Assembly: GCA_035606945.1 (NCBI GenBank)
Contig: DATNDR010000005.1
Coordinates: 186,001 to 250,000, forward strand
Source of the DNA: GCA-003244245 sp035606945
Lineage (GTDB): Bacteria; Actinomycetota; Actinomycetes; Mycobacteriales; Pseudonocardiaceae
Direction: 5' to 3'
Length of the DNA stretch: 64,000 nt
Within the stretch, counting starts at the first letter, position 1. Each line of letters opens with the position of its first letter. Below the pieces are notes generated by a model that saw only the letters and a list, made by a program, of their open reading frames with translations, was not told where the DNA came from and did no database searches. Positions 1 through 8,017 of this stretch are shown here, one piece after another. Both the position numbers and the translations under genes were made by a program.

Positions 1-428
1 GGAGCGTGCACGACCTCGCGCACCCTGCCCAGCGCCGCACCGTCGGGTCCCACTGCCGCCAAACCTTCGAGCTGGTGGTCGTAGAACTCGTCGGGGTCGG
101 TCAAGTCGGGTAGCTCGGCGACGTCGACGCTGAGCGTGTGGCCGCGCAGCTCGACCGCCGCTTCTCGATCGGTTATCCCGGCGAATCGGACGAGCAGCAC
201 TCCCCTGTGCGGGCGGACGGTCTCGATAGCGTGTACGCGGCCGGCGTCATCACGCAGCTGCGCGCCGACCGCGAAACGCTGCGCGGGGAAGTCGGTGTGT
301 ACCTGCACCGTGACCTCGCCATTGAGCCCGTGTGGCCGGCCGATCCTGCCGACCACCCGTCGGGTGTCTGCGCCCGTACTGTCCCCGCCCTTGTCTGCCT
401 CCTGGGACACGGCCGACGTCTCAGCCAC
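1..428 (-). CDS. rimM: Ribosome maturation factor RimM (C-terminus cut by window edge)
   Basis: RimM binds ribosomal protein S19 and assists processing and assembly of the 30S head. The GTG start lies just after the khpA stop, and 142 complete codons are visible before the window ends. The N-terminal RimM barrel shows its signature RIGRPHGLNGEV at residues 28-39, followed by the acidic stretch ELPDLTDPDEFYDHQLEG leading into the PRC-barrel domain. A charged extension of about 24 residues precedes the conserved part, as is common in actinobacteria. It is the third gene of the run rpsP-khpA-rimM; trmD and rplS would be expected beyond the edge. Identification is firm; only the C-terminal third is unseen. 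Confidence 0.93.
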   Translation of the reverse strand, partial: MAETSAVSQEADKGGDSTGADTRRVVGRIGRPHGLNGEVTVQVHTDFPAQRFAVGAQLRDDAGRVHAIETVRPHRGVLLVRFAGITDREAAVELRGHTLSVDVAELPDLTDPDEFYDHQLEGLAAVGPDGAALGRVREVVHA

Positions 429-433
429 CGCGC

Positions 434-673
434 TCAGCGGTCGGTGTCGACGACGTCGACGCGGACCCCACGCCCGCCGATCCCGCCCATCACGGTACGC
501 AACGCCGTCGCGGTGCGCCCGCCACGACCGATCACCTTACCGAGATCATCGGGATGCACATGCACCTCGAGCGTTCGGCCGCGCCGCGTGGTGACCAGCT
601 GGACGCGCACATCGTCGGGATTGTCAACGATTCCCCGCACGAGATGCTCCAGCGCGTCCGCCAGCATGCTCAC
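434..673 (-). CDS. khpA: KH-domain RNA-binding protein KhpA
   Basis: This is a 79-residue single type-II KH domain protein. The GXXG RNA-binding loop is visible as IGRGG at residues 48-52, within VIGRGGRTATALRTVM. KhpA binds RNA broadly and in Gram-positives pairs with KhpB/Jag to affect cell elongation. The GTG start overlaps the rpsP stop by four bases, so it is probably translationally coupled to rpsP, and rimM begins six bases downstream. The order rpsP-khpA-rimM is the standard actinobacterial and firmicute arrangement. Length is normal for the family. Confidence 0.93.
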   Translation of the reverse strand: MSMLADALEHLVRGIVDNPDDVRVQLVTTRRGRTLEVHVHPDDLGKVIGRGGRTATALRTVMGGIGGRGVRVDVVDTDR

Positions 674-1161
674 ACCTGGCCGCCCGCGGACGTCGCAGTG
701 TCCTCCCGGTCATCGGCTGTGGCCGGTGCTGAGTCGGTGGCCTTCTGGGCCGCGGCTCCGGAATCGGTCTGGCGAGTGCCCTTTTTCCGTGGCGTGGTGG
801 CCTCGGTGGTGGGCGCCTCGCCGGCCTGCGCCAGCGCCCGGTTGAACAGCTCGGCCTTGTCCGGCTTGGGCTCGGCGCGCTGCAACGTGCCTTCGGCGCC
901 CGGCAGGCCCTTGAAACGCTGCCAGTCGCCAGTGACCTGCAGAATGTGCTGGACCGGCTCGGTGGGTTGAGCCCCAACCCCGAGCCAGTACTGCACCCGT
1001 TCCGAGTCGACCTCGATGAGGCTGGGTTGTTCCTTGGGATGGTATTTGCCGATCGTTTCGATCGCCTTGCCGTTGCGGCGGGTGCGGGCGTCGGCGACGA
1101 CGATCCGGTAGTACGGCTGGCGAATCCTGCCGAGCCGCATGAGCTTGATCTTGACAGCCAC
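670..1161 (-). CDS. rpsP: 30S ribosomal protein S16 (bS16)
   Basis: Ribosomal protein S16, a 30S assembly protein. The GTG start at 1161 gives VAVKIKLMRLGRIRQPYY, the conserved N-terminus, with AGGAG 11 bases upstream. The longer open frame back to 1260 lacks family similarity. The conserved S16 domain covers about residues 1-85. The protein is 163 residues because of a C-terminal tail of about 75 residues rich in Ala, Lys and Glu, typical of actinobacterial S16 and absent from the roughly 80-residue enterobacterial form. First gene of rpsP-khpA-rimM; its 3' end overlaps khpA. Confidence 0.96.
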   Translation of the reverse strand: MAVKIKLMRLGRIRQPYYRIVVADARTRRNGKAIETIGKYHPKEQPSLIEVDSERVQYWLGVGAQPTEPVQHILQVTGDWQRFKGLPGAEGTLQRAEPKPDKAELFNRALAQAGEAPTTEATTPRKKGTRQTDSGAAAQKATDSAPATADDREDTATSAGGQV

Positions 1162-1405
1162 GGGTCGAGCTACTCCTGTCACACGCGCAATGTTCACGGT
1201 GAGCGCGCACGGCCCATGGTGAGGACACAGACCGACGATGCTCTCGAGGTCAGTGGTCACGGCGTGATGAGAGGACTTGCCGCAACAACAGCGACCTATT
1301 GTGCCAGACCAACCCGACTGCCCGTATCACCCGCCCACCATCGGCTGGTGCATGGGCGCGAGAGCCCGACACACCGGGCATGAGGGCGCGACACGCGGGA
1401 GGGGG

Positions 1406-2230
1406 TTAGTAACCGGGTAGGGCGCCTTGCGTGATGAGCAGCAGCCCGATCGCGGGGAGCAGGTTGTTCGCCTGGTGGGCGACGACGCTGGCGAGCAGGT
1501 TACCGGTGAGCAGCCGCGCCAGCGCGATCGGCAGCGTAATCACCAACACCAGCGGGCTACGTAGCAGCTCTACGTGAGACCAGGCAAACAGCGGGTGTGC
1601 CCCGGCGAACAGGACGGTCGTCAGTCCGGCGATCACCCAGCGGTTCCACCGCCAATACTCCATCGCCCGCCACAACACACCGCGGTACAGCAGCTCCTCA
1701 CACAACGGCGCGATCAGCCATACCCCGAAGAAAAGCAACAGCCCCCACCCGAGGCTCAGCCGCTGACCGTGGAACACCTCGCCCACCGCCGAGTTCGCCT
1801 GGCTCTCGCCGACCCAGCGCGCCCACAACGCTGAGACGGGCACCGTGACGATCAGGCCGACCACGCCCAGCGCCAGGCCGATACCCACATCGGAGGGTCG
1901 CCACCGGATCGACAGCTGATCGTGCAACCGCGCCAGCAACCGCCCCCGGCCCAGCAGCGCAGCACCGAGCGCTGCGACCAGGCCCGCCGCCACCGGCGGC
2001 AACGCAAGGGCAGCAACCAACGCGTCACCGGGCAGCCGCGTACCCGAACCACCGTGCGGGATGGCCAGCAGGAAGGGCAGCACCGCCACCAGCGACGCTG
2101 CCACGAAGGTCAGCTCCGCGATCACGAAGCAGGCCAGCATGCGCCAGCCCTGCCGGGTATCCCGGCCGGCGGGCTGGCGCTGCGGTGGTGAGGTGGCCTC
2201 GACCGGTGCGGCTGCGTGCGGGGATGGCAT
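1406..2230 (-). CDS. CPBP-family intramembrane metalloprotease
   Basis: A polytopic membrane protein of the CPBP (CAAX protease and bacteriocin-processing) family. With the chosen ATG at 2230 it has 274 residues and about eight hydrophobic segments after a Pro-rich N-terminus. The three family motifs are present: EELLYR at about 178-183, AHP at about 212 inside a helix, and HQANN at about 252, which together form the metal site. The substrate is unknown; members process prenylated proteins or act in self-immunity to bacteriocins. The start is uncertain: the open frame reaches 2380, overlapping the upstream amidohydrolase, and a CTG at 2260 has a better ribosome binding site (GAGGAG) than the ATG. 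Lies 64 bases after the amidohydrolase and is probably cotranscribed with it. Confidence 0.82.
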   Translation of the reverse strand: MPSPHAAAPVEATSPPQRQPAGRDTRQGWRMLACFVIAELTFVAASLVAVLPFLLAIPHGGSGTRLPGDALVAALALPPVAAGLVAALGAALLGRGRLLARLHDQLSIRWRPSDVGIGLALGVVGLIVTVPVSALWARWVGESQANSAVGEVFHGQRLSLGWGLLLFFGVWLIAPLCEELLYRGVLWRAMEYWRWNRWVIAGLTTVLFAGAHPLFAWSHVELLRSPLVLVITLPIALARLLTGNLLASVVAHQANNLLPAIGLLLITQGALPGY

Positions 2231-2294
2231 CGCAGGCGGCGGAAGCTCGCGACTGCTCAGGGGCTTCTCCTCATCGCTTTCCGCATCGCCGGCA

Positions 2295-3392
2295 CTAGGC
2301 CCGCTGCCATTGTTCCCTGAGCCCTGCCGTTCCCAGGACGCAGCCGCGCAGCAGCAATAACTCCGGATGTCGCAAGGCATCCGGATCCAGCCGCGGGTCG
2401 GTGCGGGTGACCAGCAGATCCGCCGGCGCGCCGGCTACCAGGCCGGGAACTCCCAGCCAATCACGGGCCGCCCAGCTCGCGGCCGCCAGCGCCTGGGCAC
2501 CGGTGAGCCCGGCGGTGCGCAGCGCCACGATCTCATCCAGCAGGCGGCCGTGCCGGATCCCGCCGCCGGCATCGCTACCGGCGTAGATCGGGATTCCCGC
2601 CTCGATAGCAGCCCCGACGGTGTCCCGGACGTGGGCGTGCAGCGCCCGCATATGCGCGGCATAACGGGGGTACTTGGCAGCGCGGTCGGCAATCGCCGGA
2701 AACGTCTCAATATTGATCAGTGTAGGCACGAGAGCAGTTCCCCGGGCAGCCATCGCGGCGATGGTGTCCGGGGACAGGCCGGTGCCATGCTCGATGCAGT
2801 CGATCCCGGCGCCGATCAACCCTGGCAGCGCGTCGGCGCCGAAGACGTGTGCGGTGACCCTGGCTCCCGCGTCATGCGCGGCGGCGACCGCCTCGGCGAG
2901 CACATCATCAGGCCACAGCGGGGCGAGATCACCGGTCGAGCGGTCGATCCAGTCACCGACGAGCTTGACCCAGCCGTCCCCCGCCGCGGCCTGGTCTCGC
3001 ACGGCGTTGGGCAGCAGTCCCGGTTCAGCCAGCTCCACGCCGATGGTGGGGATGTACCGCTTGGGCCGCGCCAGGTGCCGGCCGGCCCGGATGATGCGCG
3101 GCAGGTCATCGCGGGTCTGCAGGGGTCGGGTATCGATCGGAGATCCGCAGTCGCGGATGAGCAAGGTGCCGGCATCCCGGTCAATGACGGCCTGCGCCGC
3201 CGCCTCGCTCAGGCTCGCCGCGCCCCGCGGCCCGATACCGATGTGGCAGTGTGCATCGACCAGCCCGGGCAAGATGTAACCGCCGTCGCAGACAGTGGTC
3301 GCCCCGGCCACCGGCTCGGCGCAGATCACCCCGTCGGCTACCCACAGCTCACCGGGTTCCCCGCCGGGCAGCACGATCCCTCGTAAGTGCAT
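2295..3392 (-). CDS. Amidohydrolase-superfamily protein (imidazolonepropionase-like)
   Basis: A metal-dependent amidohydrolase of 365 residues. All expected ligands are visible: HCH at about 48-50 in DAHCHIGIG, a Lys at about 143 in WVKLVGDW (likely carbamylated), His at about 182 (TAHVFG), His at about 202 (IEHGTG) and the catalytic Asp at about 274 (GSDAGGG). The substrate cannot be told from sequence; relatives hydrolyse imidazolones, prolidase-type dipeptides or related amides. Mycobacteria carry a similar gene near ffh. The ATG at 3392 has GGAGG six bases upstream. An alternative ATG at 3458 would overlap the stop of the preceding small gene (ATGA), so a longer, coupled form cannot be excluded. 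Confidence 0.85.
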   Translation of the reverse strand: MHLRGIVLPGGEPGELWVADGVICAEPVAGATTVCDGGYILPGLVDAHCHIGIGPRGAASLSEAAAQAVIDRDAGTLLIRDCGSPIDTRPLQTRDDLPRIIRAGRHLARPKRYIPTIGVELAEPGLLPNAVRDQAAAGDGWVKLVGDWIDRSTGDLAPLWPDDVLAEAVAAAHDAGARVTAHVFGADALPGLIGAGIDCIEHGTGLSPDTIAAMAARGTALVPTLINIETFPAIADRAAKYPRYAAHMRALHAHVRDTVGAAIEAGIPIYAGSDAGGGIRHGRLLDEIVALRTAGLTGAQALAAASWAARDWLGVPGLVAGAPADLLVTRTDPRLDPDALRHPELLLLRGCVLGTAGLREQWQRA

Positions 3393-3454
3393 CGCCGGCC
3401 TCCGACCGGCGAGCCCGGCGACATGGCCGCTATCAGGCCCACCGTCGGGCACCG

Positions 3455-3847
3455 TCATTTCTCGCGGAACTGTTCGTCTGGCGGAGCTAGCACTGATAGA
3501 GACCTCAAGACGTCGGGTGAGCTGGGAAGATTTTTGTCGTCGTTTTCGGAGAGTACGCGACTCTGGTCGACGTTCGGGTCTCCAGAGTGTCCCCGGTGAA
3601 GATCGGCTACCACCACGACGCGGGGCGTGTAGGTGCTCTCAGCAACCTGCGAGACTGCATCTGCCATCACCGCAAGATCGTCAGGGCCGCCCTCGTCATA
3701 GGCGTGACGCAGAAGACCATGTTGTTGATGGGAGATGTCGACCTTCGATAAGTGACCGACAACGGTAGTGACTACCAGAGCCACCCCTACCACAATGATC
3801 ACGAATAGGACCACTGCGGCGAGCGCGAGGAACAGATACGGCGACAC
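3455..3847 (-). CDS. Small single-pass membrane protein, unknown function
   Basis: Not a recognised family. The protein is about 130 residues: a strong N-terminal hydrophobic segment (about residues 4-29, LFLALAAVVLFVIIVV) followed by a hydrophilic Asp/Ser-rich tail with no motif I can name. The topology suggests a signal anchor with the tail on one side of the membrane. The GTG at 3847 is preceded by AGGG at good spacing; another GTG lies six bases further up. Its stop overlaps a possible ATG of the downstream amidohydrolase. Third-position GC is visibly lower than in the flanking housekeeping genes, which fits an acquired or weakly constrained gene. It may be spurious. Confidence 0.5.
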   Translation of the reverse strand: MSPYLFLALAAVVLFVIIVVGVALVVTTVVGHLSKVDISHQQHGLLRHAYDEGGPDDLAVMADAVSQVAESTYTPRVVVVADLHRGHSGDPNVDQSRVLSENDDKNLPSSPDVLRSLSVLAPPDEQFREK

Positions 3848-4117
3848 GAACACACGTCCCTACGAGCCCTGCCCCAAGCCTCGCAGCGCTCATAGTCCAA
3901 CGTGCCCTGAACCTGTGCGCTGACCGACCGTCCCGCCGATACCACCATCTACGCCGCGCCATGTATCACTTTTAGTCACGGTGGTGCGCGCCGCGCGGGT
4001 GTGCGCATCGCTGGGCTTGGAAGTCAGGAAGCGCGCACCCACAGGCCAGTCATACAGCACGGACAGTATCGGCCGATCACGTCAAGCAACAGCAGCCGCG
4101 TCGGCGTGTCGCGCGTA

Positions 4118-5209
4118 TCAGTCGAACTGACCCTCGGCGACGCCGGTTGTGAACGCTGTCCATTGTGCGGTTGGGATCTTCAGCACTGTACCGGCCGGAC
4201 GTTTGCTATCGCGTACGCCACGCCGGTTGGCACCGAGATTTGCCGCCTCTACGCATGCCCCGCCGGTTCCATTGCTGTAACTGCTCTTGCGCCATACGGC
4301 GCGTCCAAGCTCCATGGTGTCACTTCCGATGGTGATCGCTCGCCCTACCAGCTGTGATGCAAGCGTAGTCACCAGCTGTAGGGATTCGTCTGGCGCGAGC
4401 GCGCTGGCGATCAACTGCTCGAAGATGGCGGTGTACCGTCTGATGTCCGCTGGTCGTTCCAGATAGAGCGCGCCCAGGTGATGTTCGAGGTAGACGCAGT
4501 TCATGCTCTCGGCATCGGCGAAACGCAGCAGAGTGAAGGCTGAGCCGATCGACGGGTGTGCGCCGGCGCCGAAGGGCAACACGGCAACAGTGATGTGTGG
4601 TGATTGGGCCACCTCGGCGATGTGCTCCAGCTGCTCACGCATGACCTTCGGGCCGCCAACCGTGCGGCGCAACACGGCCTCGTCGAGCATGACGCGCAGC
4701 GCCGGTGACTGGGCAGCGAAGAGTCGCCGTTGTCGCGCAGTGCGGACCTCGACCAGTCGCTCGATGTCCTGGCGGTCAGAGTTGGGAGATGCAGCGGCAG
4801 TGATCGCATGGGCGTAGGCCGGCGTCTGAAATAACCCGAACACGAGGCCGCTCTCATAGGCCCATAGCTCCTCGGCGTCCTCCTCCAAGCCGAGGTAGCT
4901 GCGCACATAGTCCGGCACGGTGTCGCCGTAGGCAGCCCACCATCCGCGTTGATTGGCCTCCCGCGCCAGGCGTAGCAAGGTGTCAGCTTCGGGAGCGTCG
5001 ACATTATAGAGCTGGGCGAGCAGCCGGACATGCGTTCCCTTGATCGCTTGTCGACCGAGCTCTATCTTCGAAAGGGTCGACGGCGAGATCTCCAGCCACT
5101 CGGCTGCTTCCTTCGGCATTTTTCCGGCAGCTTCCCGCAGTCGACGTAACTCAAGACCGAGCTGCCGACGACGAACCGTTGGACCGGGGCTGTCCCCCAC
5201 GCGGCCCAT
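4118..5209 (-). CDS. XRE/DUF5753 regulator fused to a DUF397 domain
   Basis: A 363-residue DNA-binding regulator. Residues about 12-70 form a Cro/C1-type helix-turn-helix (RRRQLGLELRRLREAAG, then EISPSTLSKIELG). Residues about 90-265 match the DUF5753 region of actinomycete-specific regulators of the WhiJ/Scr1 type, with the usual FQTPAYA and VLPFGAGAHP stretches. From residue 299 it continues in frame into a complete DUF397 domain (WRKSSYSNGTGGACVEAA, then RDSKRP and WTAFTTGV). DUF397 is normally a separate small gene next to such regulators. An internal ATG at 4315, preceded by GGAAG seven bases upstream, could still yield free DUF397. The start at 5209 is chosen by homology; several upstream in-frame ATGs exist, up to 5416. 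Confidence 0.85.
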   Translation of the reverse strand: MGRVGDSPGPTVRRRQLGLELRRLREAAGKMPKEAAEWLEISPSTLSKIELGRQAIKGTHVRLLAQLYNVDAPEADTLLRLAREANQRGWWAAYGDTVPDYVRSYLGLEEDAEELWAYESGLVFGLFQTPAYAHAITAAASPNSDRQDIERLVEVRTARQRRLFAAQSPALRVMLDEAVLRRTVGGPKVMREQLEHIAEVAQSPHITVAVLPFGAGAHPSIGSAFTLLRFADAESMNCVYLEHHLGALYLERPADIRRYTAIFEQLIASALAPDESLQLVTTLASQLVGRAITIGSDTMELGRAVWRKSSYSNGTGGACVEAANLGANRRGVRDSKRPAGTVLKIPTAQWTAFTTGVAEGQFD

Positions 5210-5404
5210 TGTGTCGTGTCGCAGTCTGCGCGTCTCCATCTTCACCCGATTAGGGACATGTCGCCACGACATTTCCTCCGATACTTTCCTCGGGTCGATG
5301 TCTTCGTGCTTCAGCGTCGGCGACATCGGCAAGTCCACTCCGGGTGATCGCTCGCCCGAGCCAACCCGGAGTGGGCGCCTACACCTGCGCTCCGGGAGAA
5401 CACC
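5210..5404. promoter_or_regulatory. Divergent intergenic region between the XRE regulator and the small Cys protein
   Basis: About 195 bases separate the chosen start of the minus-strand XRE-DUF397 gene from the plus-strand small gene at 5405. Regulators of this family commonly act on neighbouring divergent genes, so promoters and operators would be expected here. I could not identify a convincing -10/-35 pair or operator. The minus frame stays open through this stretch, so part of it may code for a longer regulator N-terminus. Confidence 0.3.
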
Positions 5405-5656
5405 ATGACCAGTCACCGCCGCTCAGAGCACCTGACTCGCTGGCGCGCGCGTCAGCCAGCGCAGGCGGGACCCTCGGTGCAGCCTCCCGGCGTCGAGCTG
5501 GTCGACGGACTTACACAGGTAAAGCACCGTGTATCCACTGACGAACTGGTGATTGCCGGGCGGATAGGCGCGTGCACAGCGTTGTGCGCCATGCACGTGG
5601 TCGTTGCCAGCCCCAGCGACCCTGGCAACCGAAGGTGCTCGACGTGCGCTTCGTGA
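5405..5656 (+). CDS. Small Cys-containing protein, possible zinc binder
   Basis: An 83-residue protein, not assigned to a named family. Its second half carries ALCAMH followed by DPGNRRCSTCAS at the C-terminus: one Cys, a His and a CxxC pair spaced like a small zinc ribbon. From memory, small proteins ending in a similar PG-x-RC-x-x-C pattern often sit beside XRE/DUF5753 regulators in actinomycetes. The ATG at 5405 has GGGAG six bases upstream, a good ribosome binding site, which argues that it is real. It is divergent from the XRE-DUF397 gene and 33 bases ahead of a second small gene that is frameshifted. Confidence 0.6.
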   Translation: MTSHRRSEHLTRWRARQPAQAGPSVQPPGVELVDGLTQVKHRVSTDELVIAGRIGACTALCAMHVVVASPSDPGNRRCSTCAS

Positions 5657-5689
5657 GACCACAACACTTCCGGCTGGTCGCTAGTTGAG

Positions 5690-6015
5690 ATGCCCCCGAC
5701 TCCTAGCGGCCAGCCGGTTCCATCGCATGACAGTCCTGATCTGGTCGCTGCCAAGCGATTGATCGACGGAGCCAAGGCAGACGGCTTCCGTTTCGAACGC
5801 ATCGCCGATGGCGCGGACGCCCCGCTAGTTGGTGTGCGCGAGAGCGTCGGTTATCGAGAGACGAGATCTATCTCGCTGGGTTCTCTGACTCGTGCACTGC
5901 TATCAGGCGTAAGCGGTTCTCGCTCATCGTGCCTGGCTGCTTGCCCGTAACTGCGACGGTTGAGGGTGACGCGCTCACCGTCTTGCACACCGTGCTCTGT
6001 GATTGGGCTATCTGA
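5690..6015 (+). pseudogene. Frameshifted small actinomycete protein next to the XRE regulator
   Basis: The reading frame from ATG 5690 gives LVAAKRLIDGAKADGF, then ADAPLVGVRESVGYRE, and then loses its character, stopping at 5950. A second frame picks up at about 5860 with DEIYLAGFSDSCTAIRRKR, then FSLIVPGCLPVTATVEGD and ALTVLHTVLCDWAI, ending at TGA 6013-6015. The two halves join into one plausible small protein of about 107 residues if two bases (one GA of the GAGA in CGAGAGACGAG, near 5854-5864) are removed. So this looks like one gene broken by a 2-bp GA duplication. The intact form resembles small conserved proteins that accompany XRE/DUF5753 regulators in actinomycetes; its function is unknown. 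A sequencing error is an alternative. Confidence 0.7.
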
Positions 6016-6168
6016 CGGGATCACCCGCGAAAAACTATTGACGATGACACGTAGGGCTCGTTCGGGCGGCCATCTCCGATGCGGTGGAGGAACGTGGCTC
6101 GGGTCCTGCTCAGAGTGTTCTCAAGCTGACCGAAAGTGTCGGTGCGCAGCAACGATCTCGCAGGATCG

Positions 6169-7689
6169 TCATTTCTTGCGGAACTTCAGTTTCGACGGGT
6201 CGAAGCCGGGCGGCAATTGATCAAGACCCGACAGGTTCGACAGATCCGGTAATTCAGGCATGTTGCCGGGTAGCCCGCCGGGCAATGCGCCACGCGTCCT
6301 GGGCAGTGTGGGAGTCCGTCCCTTGCCTTTCTTGGCCTTGCGCCCCTTGCGGGTGCTGCGCCGTCCCGGGCCGGCCCCGGCGAAGCCGAACCGACCGGCC
6401 ACCTGCTGCATCATCTTGCGCGCTTCGAAGAACCGCTCGACGAGCTGGTTGACGTCACTGACCGTCACTCCCGAGCCGCGAGCGATGCGCTGCCGCCGGG
6501 AGGCATTGATGATCTTCGGGTCTGCTCGCTCGGCGGGGGTCATGCCGCAGATGATGGCTTCCAGCCGGTCCAGCTGCTTGTCGTCGACCTGGGCGAGTTG
6601 GTCTTTCATCCCAGCCGCGCCGGGCAGCATGCCGAGCAGGTTGGCGATCGGCCCCATCTTGCGGATCGCCCGCATCTGCTCGAGGAAATCCTCCAGGGAC
6701 AGCTCACCACTGCCGATCTTGGCTGCGGTCTGCTCGGCCTGCTCGGCATCGAAGGCCTGCTCAGCCTGCTCGATCAGGGTGAGCAGGTCCCCCATGCCCA
6801 GGATCCGGCTGGCCATCCGATCGGGATGGAAGACATCGAAGTCCTCCAGCTTCTCCCCGTTGGAGGCGAACAAGATCGGCGCACCGGTGACCTGCCGCAC
6901 CGACAGGGCTGCTCCACCGCGGGCGTCGCCGTCGAGCTTGGTAAGGACGACGCCGGAGAACCCCACCCCGTCGCGGAACGCCTCAGAGGTCGAGACCGCA
7001 TCCTGGCCGATCATGGCGTCGATGACGAACAGGATCTCGTTGGGCCGCACCGCGTCGCGGATATCGGCGGCTTGCTGCATCATCTCGGCGTCGATGCCCA
7101 GCCGTCCCGCGGTGTCCACGATGAGGATGTCGTAGTGCCGGGTCCGGGCTTCGACCACGCCGCGGCGCGCGACATCGACCGGATCACCGACGCCGTTGCC
7201 CGGCTCCGGCGCGTAGACGTGTACCCCAGCCTGCTCGCCCACGATCTGCAGCTGGGTGACCGCGTTGGGCCGTTGCAGGTCCGCGGCCACCAGCAGAGGC
7301 GTGTGGCCCTGGCTGCGCAGCCAGCGAGCCAGCTTGCCGGCAAGCGTGGTCTTGCCGGAGCCCTGCAGGCCCGCCAACATGATCACGGTAGGGGGCATCT
7401 TGGCGAATTCGAGACGCCGGGTCTCGCCGCCGAGAATACCGATGAGCTCCTCATTGACGATCTTGACGACCTGCTGGGCGGGATTCAGCGCACTGGACAC
7501 CTCGGAGCCCTTGGCGCGTTCTTTGATCTGCGCGACGAACTGGCGGACCACCGGCAGCGCGACGTCGGCCTCGAGCAGGGCGATGCGGATCTCGCGAGCG
7601 GTGGCGTCGATGTCGGCATCGGAGAGCCTGCCCTTGCCGCGCAGGTTGGACAACGCTGACATGAGCCGGTCGGAGAGGGTGTCGAACAC
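6169..7689 (-). CDS. ffh: Signal recognition particle protein Ffh (SRP54)
   Basis: The GTPase of the signal recognition particle, which binds signal sequences on ribosomes and docks with FtsY (13605-15491). It has 506 residues. The N domain is about 1-85, and the G domain carries the P-loop GLQGSGKTT at 107-115, DTAGR at 192-196 and TKLDGD at about 250. The M domain (about 300-440, Met-rich with SRRQRIARGSG) binds SRP RNA and signal peptides. A basic tail RKGRKAKKGKG and a Pro/Leu-rich end follow. The GTG at 7689 begins VFDTLSDRL, the conserved start; the open frame further up is not homologous. An SRP RNA gene was not found in this window. Confidence 0.97.
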   Translation of the reverse strand: MFDTLSDRLMSALSNLRGKGRLSDADIDATAREIRIALLEADVALPVVRQFVAQIKERAKGSEVSSALNPAQQVVKIVNEELIGILGGETRRLEFAKMPPTVIMLAGLQGSGKTTLAGKLARWLRSQGHTPLLVAADLQRPNAVTQLQIVGEQAGVHVYAPEPGNGVGDPVDVARRGVVEARTRHYDILIVDTAGRLGIDAEMMQQAADIRDAVRPNEILFVIDAMIGQDAVSTSEAFRDGVGFSGVVLTKLDGDARGGAALSVRQVTGAPILFASNGEKLEDFDVFHPDRMASRILGMGDLLTLIEQAEQAFDAEQAEQTAAKIGSGELSLEDFLEQMRAIRKMGPIANLLGMLPGAAGMKDQLAQVDDKQLDRLEAIICGMTPAERADPKIINASRRQRIARGSGVTVSDVNQLVERFFEARKMMQQVAGRFGFAGAGPGRRSTRKGRKAKKGKGRTPTLPRTRGALPGGLPGNMPELPDLSNLSGLDQLPPGFDPSKLKFRKK

Positions 7690-8017
7690 GCCCGTCGCAC
7701 TCCCTTGAGGTCCGGCGGGGTGATGACCCCGGCGTATGGCAGCTTGTGCGCCAGCGTAGCCGCGCTGCCGCGAGCACGGGCGCCTGGATCGCCGGCTGCC
7801 TGGGCCCCACCCCGGGCAGCCGGCGATCCGGCCAGGATCCCTGCGGTGCAAGCGGTGCACCCGCTGCCTGGTTCTCCGGCCCGTACGGCAGCCTCATGCC
7901 CGCCCGGCCACCGCCGAGCCACCGATCAGCGTGCCGACACCCGGGCAACGCGGGGAGCGCAAAAAGCCGCGATCGGGCCTAGGTAGGAGTACTCAAATCC
8001 GGCGCCCGGTCCGATAG
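7690..8017. other. Gap between divIVA-like gene and ffh
   Basis: About 330 bases with no credible gene; the small open frames here lack family similarity and ribosome binding sites. It holds a perfect 15-bp inverted repeat (listed separately), a GGGAG element ahead of the ffh GTG and presumably the ffh promoter. I found no riboswitch or RNA gene. Confidence 0.6.
7786..7829. terminator. Perfect 15-bp inverted repeat, probable terminator
   Basis: Arms GGATCGCCGGCTGCC (7786-7800) and GGCAGCCGGCGATCC (7815-7829) are exact reverse complements around a 14-base loop. It lies 3' of the divIVA-like gene and 5' of ffh, both on the minus strand, where a terminator is expected. No clear U-tract follows, which is usual in high-GC actinobacteria. 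Confidence 0.7.

Noticed and set aside
4001..4357. 118-codon plus-strand frame opposite the DUF397 part of the regulator
   Set aside because: Antisense to a well-supported domain, no homology or ribosome binding site.
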